From assembly GCA_028701635.1 (NCBI GenBank), contig JAQVQJ010000001.1, positions 1 to 64,000 on the forward strand: DNA of 64,000 nt. Reading direction: 5' to 3'. This document shows positions 21,069 through 27,976 of this stretch, one piece after another (position 1 is the first letter of the stretch; each line of letters opens with the position of its first letter). The position numbers and the translations under genes are program-made. Below the pieces are notes generated by a model that was given only the letters and a program-made list of their open reading frames with translations, was not told the origin of the DNA and did no database searches. The DNA comes from Clostridia bacterium. GTDB lineage: Bacteria > Bacillota_A > Clostridia > Christensenellales > UBA1242.

Positions 21069-21273
21069 TTTTTGATCCATCCTCTGATATATTTTTTGAT
21101 GTTACTACATCTATCATTTCAGATAAAATAGAACGAACAGCATATTCTAACTGCGCTTGCCTATCTTTTATAAAGCGACGCCGTGCGATACGACAAAGCA
21201 TATCTTCTTCTTCTTTCGTACAATCTAATTTATATCTATAAACAGTTTCTTTTTTTTCGTCTTGAAGTTCCAT
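21055..21273 (-). CDS. Small acidic helical protein, unknown
   Basis: 72 residues, highly charged. A helical middle segment (EEDMLCRIARRRFIKDRQ) is followed by another predicted helix and a polar tail. It is the first gene of the minus-strand group that includes the dUTPase and clamp loader, and is divergent from the small terminase gene. I see no enzymatic motif. Confidence 0.65.
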   Translation of the reverse strand: MELQDEKKETVYRYKLDCTKEEEDMLCRIARRRFIKDRQAQLEYAVRSILSEMIDVVTSKNISEDGSKNEST

Positions 21274-21356
21274 ATATTTACCCTCGTCATATCATATAAT
21301 AATATATTAAATAAAAATTTCAATGGGATTTATTATATTAACCACTAATTATTTAC
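21274..21356. promoter_or_regulatory. Divergent intergenic spacer
   Basis: 83 bases, extremely AT-rich, between the minus-strand gene starting at 21273 and the plus-strand gene starting at 21357. Promoters for both directions should lie here, but I see no exact TATAAATA and cannot mark a -35/-10 pair with confidence. No clear AGGAG precedes the plus-strand ATG. Confidence 0.35.
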
Positions 21357-21884
21357 ATGGAAGAAAAAAATAAACAGAATGAACAATTAGATGATCTCAA
21401 TGACCTAGTCAATGAATTGAAAACTACCAAATCTCTTGCTGGATTAATGATACCTCCTAAAAGTATAGTTACTATACCTGAAAAAATAGACGAAAATAAC
21501 ATAGATGATTTTATTTTTCGAAAATCTTCTACATTAATACAACAAGGAGTAGATGTCATAGAAAATCTTAAAGGGGCCTTAGTGAGTGGTGGGAAAGCGG
21601 AAGAAATAGAAGCATATTCAAAACTAATGTCATCTGTAGCTAATTCTATTGAAATTCTCAATAAAATAAATCTTCAAAAACGTAAAGAAAAGGCCGCTAA
21701 AGAACTTAAACAAATGGATCTTGATGCTTCTAATAAATTATTAGATAAATATGATACTAACACTACTATTAAAAATCAAACAAATATTATTGTTGCAACT
21801 AGAGAAGAAATAATGAAAGCGTTAGTGGATAAAGCAGGTACGCTAGTAGAAGAGGCCGAGGTTATTGATATCAAAGAAGAATAG
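21357..21884 (+). CDS. Terminase small subunit, gp16-like
   Basis: 175 residues, T4 gp16 size (164). The pattern fits gp16 of T4-like phages. An acidic N-terminus is followed by a DDFIFRKSS..LIQQG segment, which corresponds to the DYEYSRxxL...G helix. Then come a helix-turn-helix segment with EAYSKLMSSVANS and a Lys-rich coiled coil with LQKRKEKAAKEL. Gp16 forms a ring that recognises DNA and stimulates the large terminase gp17, which is not in this window. It stands alone on the plus strand, surrounded by minus-strand genes. Assignment is by pattern; a different coiled-coil phage protein is possible. Confidence 0.6.
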   Translation: MEEKNKQNEQLDDLNDLVNELKTTKSLAGLMIPPKSIVTIPEKIDENNIDDFIFRKSSTLIQQGVDVIENLKGALVSGGKAEEIEAYSKLMSSVANSIEILNKINLQKRKEKAAKELKQMDLDASNKLLDKYDTNTTIKNQTNIIVATREEIMKALVDKAGTLVEEAEVIDIKEE

Positions 21885-21939
21885 GCATATTTCATTTTGA
21901 CTATAGGTATATGCGCAGTTAACCCCTAAAGGCAATTAC

Positions 21940-22278
21940 TTATATACCTCGCAAATTTTCAATTGGAATTATCGCGTCCAAATCATCGTTCATTATAACA
22001 GGATATTGTTTAACATTAGAAATAATTATCTTTTGTTTTATTTCAACGATTTTCGGATCTATCTTTTTCAGATTCCATTTATACGGAAAATATCTATTGC
22101 ACCAATGTCTTCGTATCATACATCCTTTGCATGGTTGTATTCCGAAAAAACATGTAATAGCACATATAGTATCCCCTAATCCTATATGTATAGAAGGGAC
22201 TTCTATATATTTTATATTAGGATAAAGCACCCTCAATGCAGTACATTGAGGGCATCCTTTCTTTCCTACAATAACCAT
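21940..22278 (-). CDS. Glutaredoxin-like protein with an inserted Cys-rich module
   Basis: 112 residues. The N-terminus (MVIVGKKGCPQCTAL) is a glutaredoxin strand and CxxC active site (C9, C12). The C-terminus has KQYPVIMND, the cis-proline strand of the fold, plus a closing helix. Between them, about residues 32-68 hold a GLGDTI segment followed by PCKGC and HWCNRYFP. This looks like a small metal-binding module, which I would expect as a separate small protein in phages. Possible roles are thiol redox chemistry or an Fe-S/zinc protein. It starts two bases after the FN3-domain gene ends. Confidence 0.7.
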   Translation of the reverse strand: MVIVGKKGCPQCTALRVLYPNIKYIEVPSIHIGLGDTICAITCFFGIQPCKGCMIRRHWCNRYFPYKWNLKKIDPKIVEIKQKIIISNVKQYPVIMNDDLDAIIPIENLRGI

Positions 22279-22279
22279 T

Positions 22280-23116
22280 TTAGAAATAACCTAATAAATG
22301 CTTACGCAAGAATTCTTCATGCGAAGACCACACTCTTCCGCCTGCTGTAATCCATACTGGAGATGCTGATGCAGTAGCCATAATAGATGCTTCACCGCCA
22401 ATATCTACCGTATATATACCGAAACCATAAACGTTGCCATCACTTAATCCATCTATATATTTCGAAGATGCACTACTCAACACACTGATAACGATGCCAT
22501 CTGTAGTTGATACTGGAATAGCGTCGGTTTTATATACTATTCCGATCGCTGAAATTTCGCCCATATTTATTGAATTCCATGTCAATCCTACAGCACCCGT
22601 GCCAGAAACTTCTGCAGTAAATCCTGTTATTCCACTAGGAGCAACATTTGCTGTCGAGAAAATAACGTTAAAAGAACAAATCATCGGGCTAGTATTGTAT
22701 TCAATATCTGCAAATTCAGTAGACTCACCACTTAATGCATTACCTGATGTCCATGGGCTAAATGAAGATACATTTATTATATTTGTATGCTCCTTACTAA
22801 TAAATCCGTTTTCACCTGTTAATGTAGCATTTATTGTTATATATTCTTGTGAATATATATGATCCCATCCAGCTCCTCTCATTAAAGTAATTATTTTGTC
22901 TGGATATGTAATACCAGCAGCTGAATTTATAGAAGCTTGATCTTGTGTGAAATTTACTGCAGATATGACCGCAGAAGTATCAGTAACTAACGTAGTAGGA
23001 TCAAGAGATAAATATAAATTAAAAGCAGATACTTGACCTGGCTGTAAAGTGATAGGGGTATATGGTATAAAACCATCTGTATCCAAAGAAAGTCTAATTC
23101 CAATATTTTGTGACAT
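22280..23116 (-). CDS. Fibronectin type III-like domain protein, probable virion decoration
   Basis: 278 residues with an AGGAG ribosome site. Residues 1-150 are beta-rich with no clear family. About 160-250 resemble an FN3 module (PSGITGFTAEVS, a VGLTWNS strand, then a YIDGLSDGNVYGFGIYTVD strand pair). FN3 and Ig-like modules are often displayed on phage capsids or tails, where they bind carbohydrates. The C-terminus is basic (SSHEEFLRKHLLG). It lies between the glycosylation cassette and the small terminase. A CATAAATA element sits about 30 bases upstream. Confidence 0.7.
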   Translation of the reverse strand: MSQNIGIRLSLDTDGFIPYTPITLQPGQVSAFNLYLSLDPTTLVTDTSAVISAVNFTQDQASINSAAGITYPDKIITLMRGAGWDHIYSQEYITINATLTGENGFISKEHTNIINVSSFSPWTSGNALSGESTEFADIEYNTSPMICSFNVIFSTANVAPSGITGFTAEVSGTGAVGLTWNSINMGEISAIGIVYKTDAIPVSTTDGIVISVLSSASSKYIDGLSDGNVYGFGIYTVDIGGEASIMATASASPVWITAGGRVWSSHEEFLRKHLLGYF

Positions 23117-23201
23117 AGTTAATCTCCTAAGATTTTAATCTTTTAAATATTTATGTTTTACTAACACAATTTATAAAAATTCCTTATTTTTATTTCAACA
23201 A

Positions 23202-23774
23202 TCATAACATTATTATCTTATTTTCCTTCATCAACTTATCAATAAATTCAAATTCTTTATCAGGTTTATGTAAATCACCCCTAGATCCATTATCACCATA
23301 ATGATGCTTTTGTTCACGCCACCAATCAAAACCGGTTATATTTACTACATTAAATTGTTTTAAAAATAACCAAATAGCTATTGCACCTGTTGAATAATAT
23401 ATATATGAATTATTCATATATTGTTGCATTTCATTAACAGTATTTTCCTTTTTAGTTTTTTCTATTTCTATCTGTTTATTTTTACTTTTATAATAATCAG
23501 TGAATGAAATATATAAGGCATCCTTTTCTGGATTAAATTGCCAACTATGTAAATATATTTTTCTATATTCAGCATTTACTCTAAATTCTTTTTCTTTGTT
23601 AGTATAATTTATAGTATTAAACCAATAATCTGTTCGTAAACCAGTATATTTTTCATATCCCTTTATAATATACTGATTAAATCTAATTATATTTTTAAAA
23701 GTATCTATTAAAACTCCATTTTCTTTTTGTAATAGTGAAGGGCCATTACCTATTATTATAACATCATTATTCAT
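23202..23774 (-). CDS. Sialyltransferase-like glycosyltransferase (GT29-like), copy 1
   Basis: 190 residues. The N-terminal IIIGNGPSLL...G.LID.F..IIRFN pattern is the sialylmotif-L-like nucleotide-sugar site. STGAIAIWLFLKQF..VNITGFDWW corresponds to sialylmotif S, and a later HYGD/LHKPDKEFE provides His and acidic residues. Enzymes of this family transfer sialic acid from CMP-sialic acid to a glycan. The gene overlaps the next upstream glycosyltransferase by 8 bases. A second member of the same family is at 25081-25671, with a CMP-sialic-acid-synthetase-like gene between them. It is shorter than eukaryotic GT29 enzymes and has no membrane anchor, so it is probably cytoplasmic. The sugar donor is inferred. 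Confidence 0.75.
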   Translation of the reverse strand: MNNDVIIIGNGPSLLQKENGVLIDTFKNIIRFNQYIIKGYEKYTGLRTDYWFNTINYTNKEKEFRVNAEYRKIYLHSWQFNPEKDALYISFTDYYKSKNKQIEIEKTKKENTVNEMQQYMNNSYIYYSTGAIAIWLFLKQFNVVNITGFDWWREQKHHYGDNGSRGDLHKPDKEFEFIDKLMKENKIIML

Positions 23775-24432
23775 ATTTAAATCCAGGTATTTGTGATATT
23801 AATTTATTATGATCACCCCAATATGGAAGAGACATGATATAATTTTTTTCAGAATTTTTTTCTATTTCCCTATATCCTGTCCAATTATATCCGTGTCTAA
23901 TATCAAGACAACTATCTTTACTAATAAACGATTTTAAATCATATCCCTTCTTACTTTTAAATTTTTGAATATTTTTTACGTCCTCGTTAATACAATATTT
24001 AAATAAAGAAGCATATCCTATAGTTTGTGAATGTATGTAATAATTATGCGGACCTATAAATCCCTCACGATTCACAAAATATAAGTTATAGTTTTTTAAA
24101 AAACGTTTATCATTATCTGGTATATAACTAAAATATGAAGGAGGATATAATACATCATGTTCGGCTAAATATACAATACAATCATCAAATTCTTTTAATA
24201 TATAATCTATACCTTGTTCCATCTGGTATAATATACCACCCCAACTAGCATGATATTTATTTTCCACTATTATATTTGCATGCGCAAATGTTTTACAAAA
24301 ATCAGTTCTCGCGTTTTTTATTATTGAGATAATAGGCACGCCATCACTATTATCTAATAATTTTTTCTGAAAAAATTCTTCCATTTCTATAGGAAGCGAA
24401 TTATGTGAATAATATAATATAGCTTTATTCAT
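23767..24432 (-). CDS. Glycosyltransferase (GT-A-like, EHD motif)
   Basis: 221 residues. An N-terminal strand (KAILYYSHNSLP) and a central CIVYLAEHDVLYPPSYF segment are visible. That motif places an acidic/His triad at the spot where GT-A transferases hold the metal-binding DxD. The rest contains Tyr/His-rich strands (GPHNYYIHSQTIGY). It overlaps both cassette neighbours (4 bases with the cytidylyltransferase gene, 8 with the GT29-like gene), implying co-translation. Donor and acceptor cannot be read from sequence. It might act on the same glycan as the sialyltransferase-like proteins. Confidence 0.65.
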   Translation of the reverse strand: MNKAILYYSHNSLPIEMEEFFQKKLLDNSDGVPIISIIKNARTDFCKTFAHANIIVENKYHASWGGILYQMEQGIDYILKEFDDCIVYLAEHDVLYPPSYFSYIPDNDKRFLKNYNLYFVNREGFIGPHNYYIHSQTIGYASLFKYCINEDVKNIQKFKSKKGYDLKSFISKDSCLDIRHGYNWTGYREIEKNSEKNYIMSLPYWGDHNKLISQIPGFKYE

Positions 24433-25073
24433 TTATTATTTCTCATATATAAAAATTCACAAATATCAAAATCTAATTGCGTATCTATATCACGTCCTTC
24501 TATTTCAGGTATTTCAAAGAAATATATTTTTTTAGAATGAAAATGTTTTTGTTTAATTATAGTTTCGTTTTTTGCTATATCTATTGCATTATTATATATG
24601 TAAATTAAAGGTAACTCTTGTGAACGTATTTGATGAGTAATATCATAATTCAAACCTTTATTTTTTTGTATTAAGAATTCGCGACATCTATGAACGGACA
24701 TAAGAGAATTGAACGAATTATTTTTAAATATATCTATAGCATCTTCTATAGATTTGTTTTTAATTAAAGGCGACGTAACATTACATTTTACTATTGTATC
24801 AGATTTTATTGTCTGAGCAAAATATGGAAACAATTCCGTTAAGGGTGTATCATTTCTACAGTAATAATCAGGCCTACGCATATAAGGTATACTGTATTTA
24901 ATTGCTATATCAATTACATCATTATCATCAGTACTTATAACTATATCATCTATATTTCTTATACAACATAACTGTTTAATTTTTAATTCTATTAAAGTAG
25001 TATTTCCGAATTTTTTTACATTTTTATTCGGCACTCTCTCTGATCCAGCTCGACACATAATAAGTGCAGTCAT
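24429..25073 (-). CDS. neuA-like: CMP-sialic acid synthetase-like cytidylyltransferase
   Basis: 214 residues, close to the length of bacterial NeuA/PseF catalytic domains. The N-terminus carries the nucleotide-binding signature CRAGSERVPNKNVKKFG. Later come ISTDDNDVIDIA, KCNVTSPL and a C-terminal EGRDIDTQLDF(D), matching acylneuraminate cytidylyltransferases. The reaction is CTP plus a nonulosonic acid to CMP-sugar plus pyrophosphate, which would supply donor to the two flanking GT29-like enzymes. Substrate could be sialic, legionaminic or pseudaminic acid, or Kdo; I favour nonulosonate from the neighbours. No biosynthetic NeuB/NeuC gene is visible, so the free sugar probably comes from the host. 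Confidence 0.85.
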   Translation of the reverse strand: MTALIMCRAGSERVPNKNVKKFGNTTLIELKIKQLCCIRNIDDIVISTDDNDVIDIAIKYSIPYMRRPDYYCRNDTPLTELFPYFAQTIKSDTIVKCNVTSPLIKNKSIEDAIDIFKNNSFNSLMSVHRCREFLIQKNKGLNYDITHQIRSQELPLIYIYNNAIDIAKNETIIKQKHFHSKKIYFFEIPEIEGRDIDTQLDFDICEFLYMRNNK

Positions 25074-25080
25074 ATACTCC

Positions 25081-25671
25081 TCAAATAAAGGTTATTTTAT
25101 TTTCTTTTATTAAGTTCTCTAAAAAAAATCGTTCATCTTTTATATAACCATTTTTAAATACACCAGTATCACATATTTTTCTTGTATCAAAATAATGTAA
25201 TCGTTCCCTATCTTCTCTAAAATAGTCAAATCCTGTAATATATATATGATCGTATTCTTTTAATAACGTCCAAATAGCAACTAATCCAGTAGACCAAGGT
25301 ATATGTCTATAATGATGTTGAGACATTTCAATCCATGTATCGGTTCTATTTAATATTTGAGTCGTATATGTTTTGTTTTTTATACTATTGAATAAATTAT
25401 ATTGTGATAATGGATCATCTTTTTTACACATATCATATGGATCAAATATCAATATCCGTTTAAAATTATATTTTTCTGATATCGCCTTTATATTCTCTAA
25501 TCGATATACAGCAAACGTTACTAATATATCGGTTTTATTTCCTACATATTCTTCATACCCATCTATTCTAAAATCATTCACACGTACTACTATATCAAAA
25601 GAATTTATAATTTCTCCATTTTTTTTATCTAATACGCTTGAACCGTTTCCTATTATAATCACTTTTTTCAT
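25081..25671 (-). CDS. Sialyltransferase-like glycosyltransferase (GT29-like), copy 2
   Basis: 196 residues from the start at 25671, six bases after the stop of the preceding gene; an upstream in-frame ATG at 25695 overlaps that gene. It shows the family pattern: KKVIIIGNGSSVL..G.IIN.FD.VVRVND.R near the N-terminus and STGLVAIWTLLKEYDHIYITGFDYF in the second half. It is a clear paralogue of the protein at 23202-23774, but the two differ widely in the middle. This suggests different acceptor specificity rather than recent duplication. It lies beside the cytidylyltransferase gene that would make its donor. Confidence 0.75.
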   Translation of the reverse strand: MKKVIIIGNGSSVLDKKNGEIINSFDIVVRVNDFRIDGYEEYVGNKTDILVTFAVYRLENIKAISEKYNFKRILIFDPYDMCKKDDPLSQYNLFNSIKNKTYTTQILNRTDTWIEMSQHHYRHIPWSTGLVAIWTLLKEYDHIYITGFDYFREDRERLHYFDTRKICDTGVFKNGYIKDERFFLENLIKENKITFI

Positions 25672-25676
25672 ATTAA

Positions 25677-27050
25677 CTATTTTATAATATACCAAGATGT
25701 ATATGGTTTTTCGTTTATAATATTTAAAGTAAGATTATTAGTTTTAATAAATTCATCCATTGACTGAACCATAAGAGGAAAACATTCATTATAATCATGA
25801 CCAGCAAATACTCCACCAGGTTTTACTTTTTTCCACCAATCATATAAAGTTTTTCCATTATCTTGTCCTGTATGTGCGTAACCATCAACATATATAAAAT
25901 CAAAATGATGGTCAGGAAATAAGTCTAATGCGGTATCAAATTTTAATCTAATCATATTATTTCTATGCGCATATGGCATAAGTTTTTTAATAGCTTCTTT
26001 ATATTGATCATCCGTATGTCCTCTATCACCTGCCCACATATCAATAGAATATAACATAGCTAATTTACTATTAGTTATAATATAATATGAAAAATCACCA
26101 GCGGCTACACCTAATTCAGCACAAATACTATCAGGAGGTATTATATTCACTAATTCTTTTCTTGTTTTAAATGGACTTATTATCTTATATGTTTTACTAG
26201 GACCAAATATACACTGTTTTGCTTCTTCAAATAATATATCCATATTTTTTGTTTTATCTTTAAAATGATCTTTTATACTCAATATCATTTCATGTTCAGG
26301 ATCTTTATATATTTCCAACCAACCTACAAAATAATTAAATATTCTATCATCTAGTGATAATGGATATTTTACCCCGTCAGGGCGCCCGAAACGATGTAAC
26401 CATTTTAATTGTGGAATACATAAACATTTTCCTCCCGCTTGACGAAATTTTTCATGTATATAACCTTCCTCGCCACCAAACCCTCTAAAATTATTATTAA
26501 ACCCTAACCATTTATCTGTACGACAAGAAAATAAACCAAGCCCGTGCATAGGAATATCAAAAGGAACACCATTTTTTATTCCTTCTTTATTAATTCCCCA
26601 TATGCCAAACATACTAGATCTCCATACAGGATCAAATTGAGTTGATACATCAGTTAAATTATCATATAACAAAGGGCCTGATAATAAATTATTAGTATCA
26701 GGGTTTTGATCATAATAATCTAATAATGCGTCTATTCCACCTGCTCCAATCATAACATGAGAATCAATACAAAGAGTATATGTCCCTGTTGCATTTTCGA
26801 ATATTTGATTTCTTATTGAAGTACTTTTTTTAGATGTATATGGAATATATTTTCCCTTTACCCAATTCTCTACAAATTTTTTCGTTTCTTTACCGTGTTC
26901 ACTATTCGGATTATTATCGATCACTATAAATTCTATTTGATCTGTATTACAAATACTATGAAACATTTTTAATGATTGTATACTAAAATACACTCCATTA
27001 TAATCATCATATACTGCCATGCCTATAGATAATTTAGGTTTTTTATCCAT
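25677..27050 (-). CDS. GT2 glycosyltransferase fused to a methyltransferase
   Basis: 457 residues, two domains. Residues 1-255 are a GT2/GalNAc-transferase-like fold. They contain SIGMAVYDDY at the start, a DSH metal motif around residue 97, and FRGFGGEEGYIHEKFRQAGG, which resembles the acceptor-side segment of polypeptide GalNAc-transferases. Residues about 305-430 are a Methyltransf_24-type SAM methyltransferase (AELGVAAGDFSYY, SIDMWAG, FDFIYVDGYAHTG, GGVFAGHDYN). The fusion suggests one protein adds and then methylates a sugar. It overlaps the next upstream methyltransferase gene by 8 bases. Sugar identity is unknown. Confidence 0.75.
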   Translation of the reverse strand: MDKKPKLSIGMAVYDDYNGVYFSIQSLKMFHSICNTDQIEFIVIDNNPNSEHGKETKKFVENWVKGKYIPYTSKKSTSIRNQIFENATGTYTLCIDSHVMIGAGGIDALLDYYDQNPDTNNLLSGPLLYDNLTDVSTQFDPVWRSSMFGIWGINKEGIKNGVPFDIPMHGLGLFSCRTDKWLGFNNNFRGFGGEEGYIHEKFRQAGGKCLCIPQLKWLHRFGRPDGVKYPLSLDDRIFNYFVGWLEIYKDPEHEMILSIKDHFKDKTKNMDILFEEAKQCIFGPSKTYKIISPFKTRKELVNIIPPDSICAELGVAAGDFSYYIITNSKLAMLYSIDMWAGDRGHTDDQYKEAIKKLMPYAHRNNMIRLKFDTALDLFPDHHFDFIYVDGYAHTGQDNGKTLYDWWKKVKPGGVFAGHDYNECFPLMVQSMDEFIKTNNLTLNIINEKPYTSWYIIK

Positions 27051-27636
27051 GATTAAACTTCCTTATAAAATCCTCTTTACTTATTAGATTTAAAATATTA
27101 ACTCTATTTTTATTAAAATTTTCCCATGTTAATTCAAACGAATCCAACATATTCTGTTTTTGATTTGTTTTTTGTATTACACCACAACCGTAGTCAGTAT
27201 CAATAACATAAACTAATAAATCATCATGATTCATTCTTATTTTTGCTACCGATTTCCATACATCACCTGTCCATCCACCATATCTTTTATTTCTATCCTG
27301 TTGTTGTTCACTTGGTGGATTACAATCATGTAATATTATAGTCCCGTTTTCTGAAAGATGATCTAACGCATTTTGTATATCTTTATCTACTTGTTCTGTT
27401 AAATGTAATCCATCAATAAAAATAATATCATATTTTAAAAATGGATCAATTTGTTTGAAAAATTCATCGGATGTCATTCTATATGTACAATCATTACAAC
27501 ATGGCCTAGGATCTACACCATGTTTAATATCAATTATAATATCATGAAAATTTTTATTAGTATATACCCCAATTTCTAAATATTTTTTATAATTATAATA
27601 TTTTATAAAATGATTAATAATATCAGTTCGTTTCAT
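27043..27636 (-). CDS. SAM-dependent methyltransferase (Methyltransf_24-like)
   Basis: 197 residues. The SAM-binding fold is marked by LEIGVYTNKNF (motif I), YDIIFIDGLHLTEQVDKDIQNAL and GTIILHDCNPPSE. It is the first gene of the glycosylation cassette, directly downstream of the terminator after the 65-residue gene. Probably it methylates a hydroxyl on a sugar built by the following enzymes. It differs in sequence from the methyltransferase domain fused to the GT2 enzyme, so the cassette carries two methyltransferases. Confidence 0.75.
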   Translation of the reverse strand: MKRTDIINHFIKYYNYKKYLEIGVYTNKNFHDIIIDIKHGVDPRPCCNDCTYRMTSDEFFKQIDPFLKYDIIFIDGLHLTEQVDKDIQNALDHLSENGTIILHDCNPPSEQQQDRNKRYGGWTGDVWKSVAKIRMNHDDLLVYVIDTDYGCGVIQKTNQKQNMLDSFELTWENFNKNRVNILNLISKEDFIRKFNHG

Positions 27637-27671
27637 ATATGTATACTTATATTCTATAAAAAAAAGGCAAT

Positions 27672-27703
27672 AAAAAATCCGTATACTCTTTCGAATATAC
27701 GGA
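27672..27703 (-). terminator. Rho-independent terminator
   Basis: On the minus strand, CCGTATA and TATACGG form a 7-bp stem with a 10-base loop, followed at once by ATTTTTTATT and a further T-rich run. It would end transcripts coming from the capsid protein and the 65-residue gene, and separates them from the glycosylation cassette, whose first gene starts at 27636. Confidence 0.75.
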
Positions 27704-27723
27704 TCGTTTATATTAAATCTTAA

Positions 27724-27921
27724 TTACGCTGTAAGTGCAACAAAAGTGGTCCCTGTTGACAAATTAGCAGTAATTGTTGACGTTGCGGCTACTGCAGAAT
27801 ATGGAACCGCTGCGGCAGAAATGTTATTAGCATAATCTGTACGGTATCCTGTAATCGCTGTAGCTGTGGTTGCCCATGAAAGAACTCCACCACCAATTAT
27901 ATTACTAAACTCAATAGACAT
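27724..27921 (-). CDS. Small Ala/Thr-rich protein after the capsid gene
   Basis: 65 residues, starting MSIEFSNIIGGGV, rich in Ala, Thr and Ser, without charged stretches. An AAGGAG ribosome site lies correctly upstream, and a terminator follows. The position between the major capsid gene and the terminator suggests it is strongly expressed with the capsid protein. Possible roles are capsid decoration or an assembly accessory. No family recognised. Confidence 0.65.
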   Translation of the reverse strand: MSIEFSNIIGGGVLSWATTATAITGYRTDYANNISAAAVPYSAVAATSTITANLSTGTTFVALTA

Positions 27922-27944
27922 TTTAAATTCTCCTTAATTATTAG

Positions 27945-27966
27945 GAGCTGGTCTTTCGACCAGCTC
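27945..27966 (-). other. Stable RNA hairpin with GAAA tetraloop after the capsid gene
   Basis: A perfect 9-bp stem closes a 4-base loop that reads GAAA (GNRA type) in the minus-strand transcript. No T-run follows, so it is not a classical terminator. It lies between the capsid stop (27977) and the ribosome site of the 65-residue gene. It could protect the capsid mRNA 3' end, or pause or attenuate reading into the small gene. Confidence 0.6.
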
Positions 27967-27976
27967 TCTCTGTTAA

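Noticed and set aside
22434..22862. Plus-strand open frame (142 codons) within the FN3 gene
   Set aside because: Antisense to a clear beta-domain gene and without start signals.
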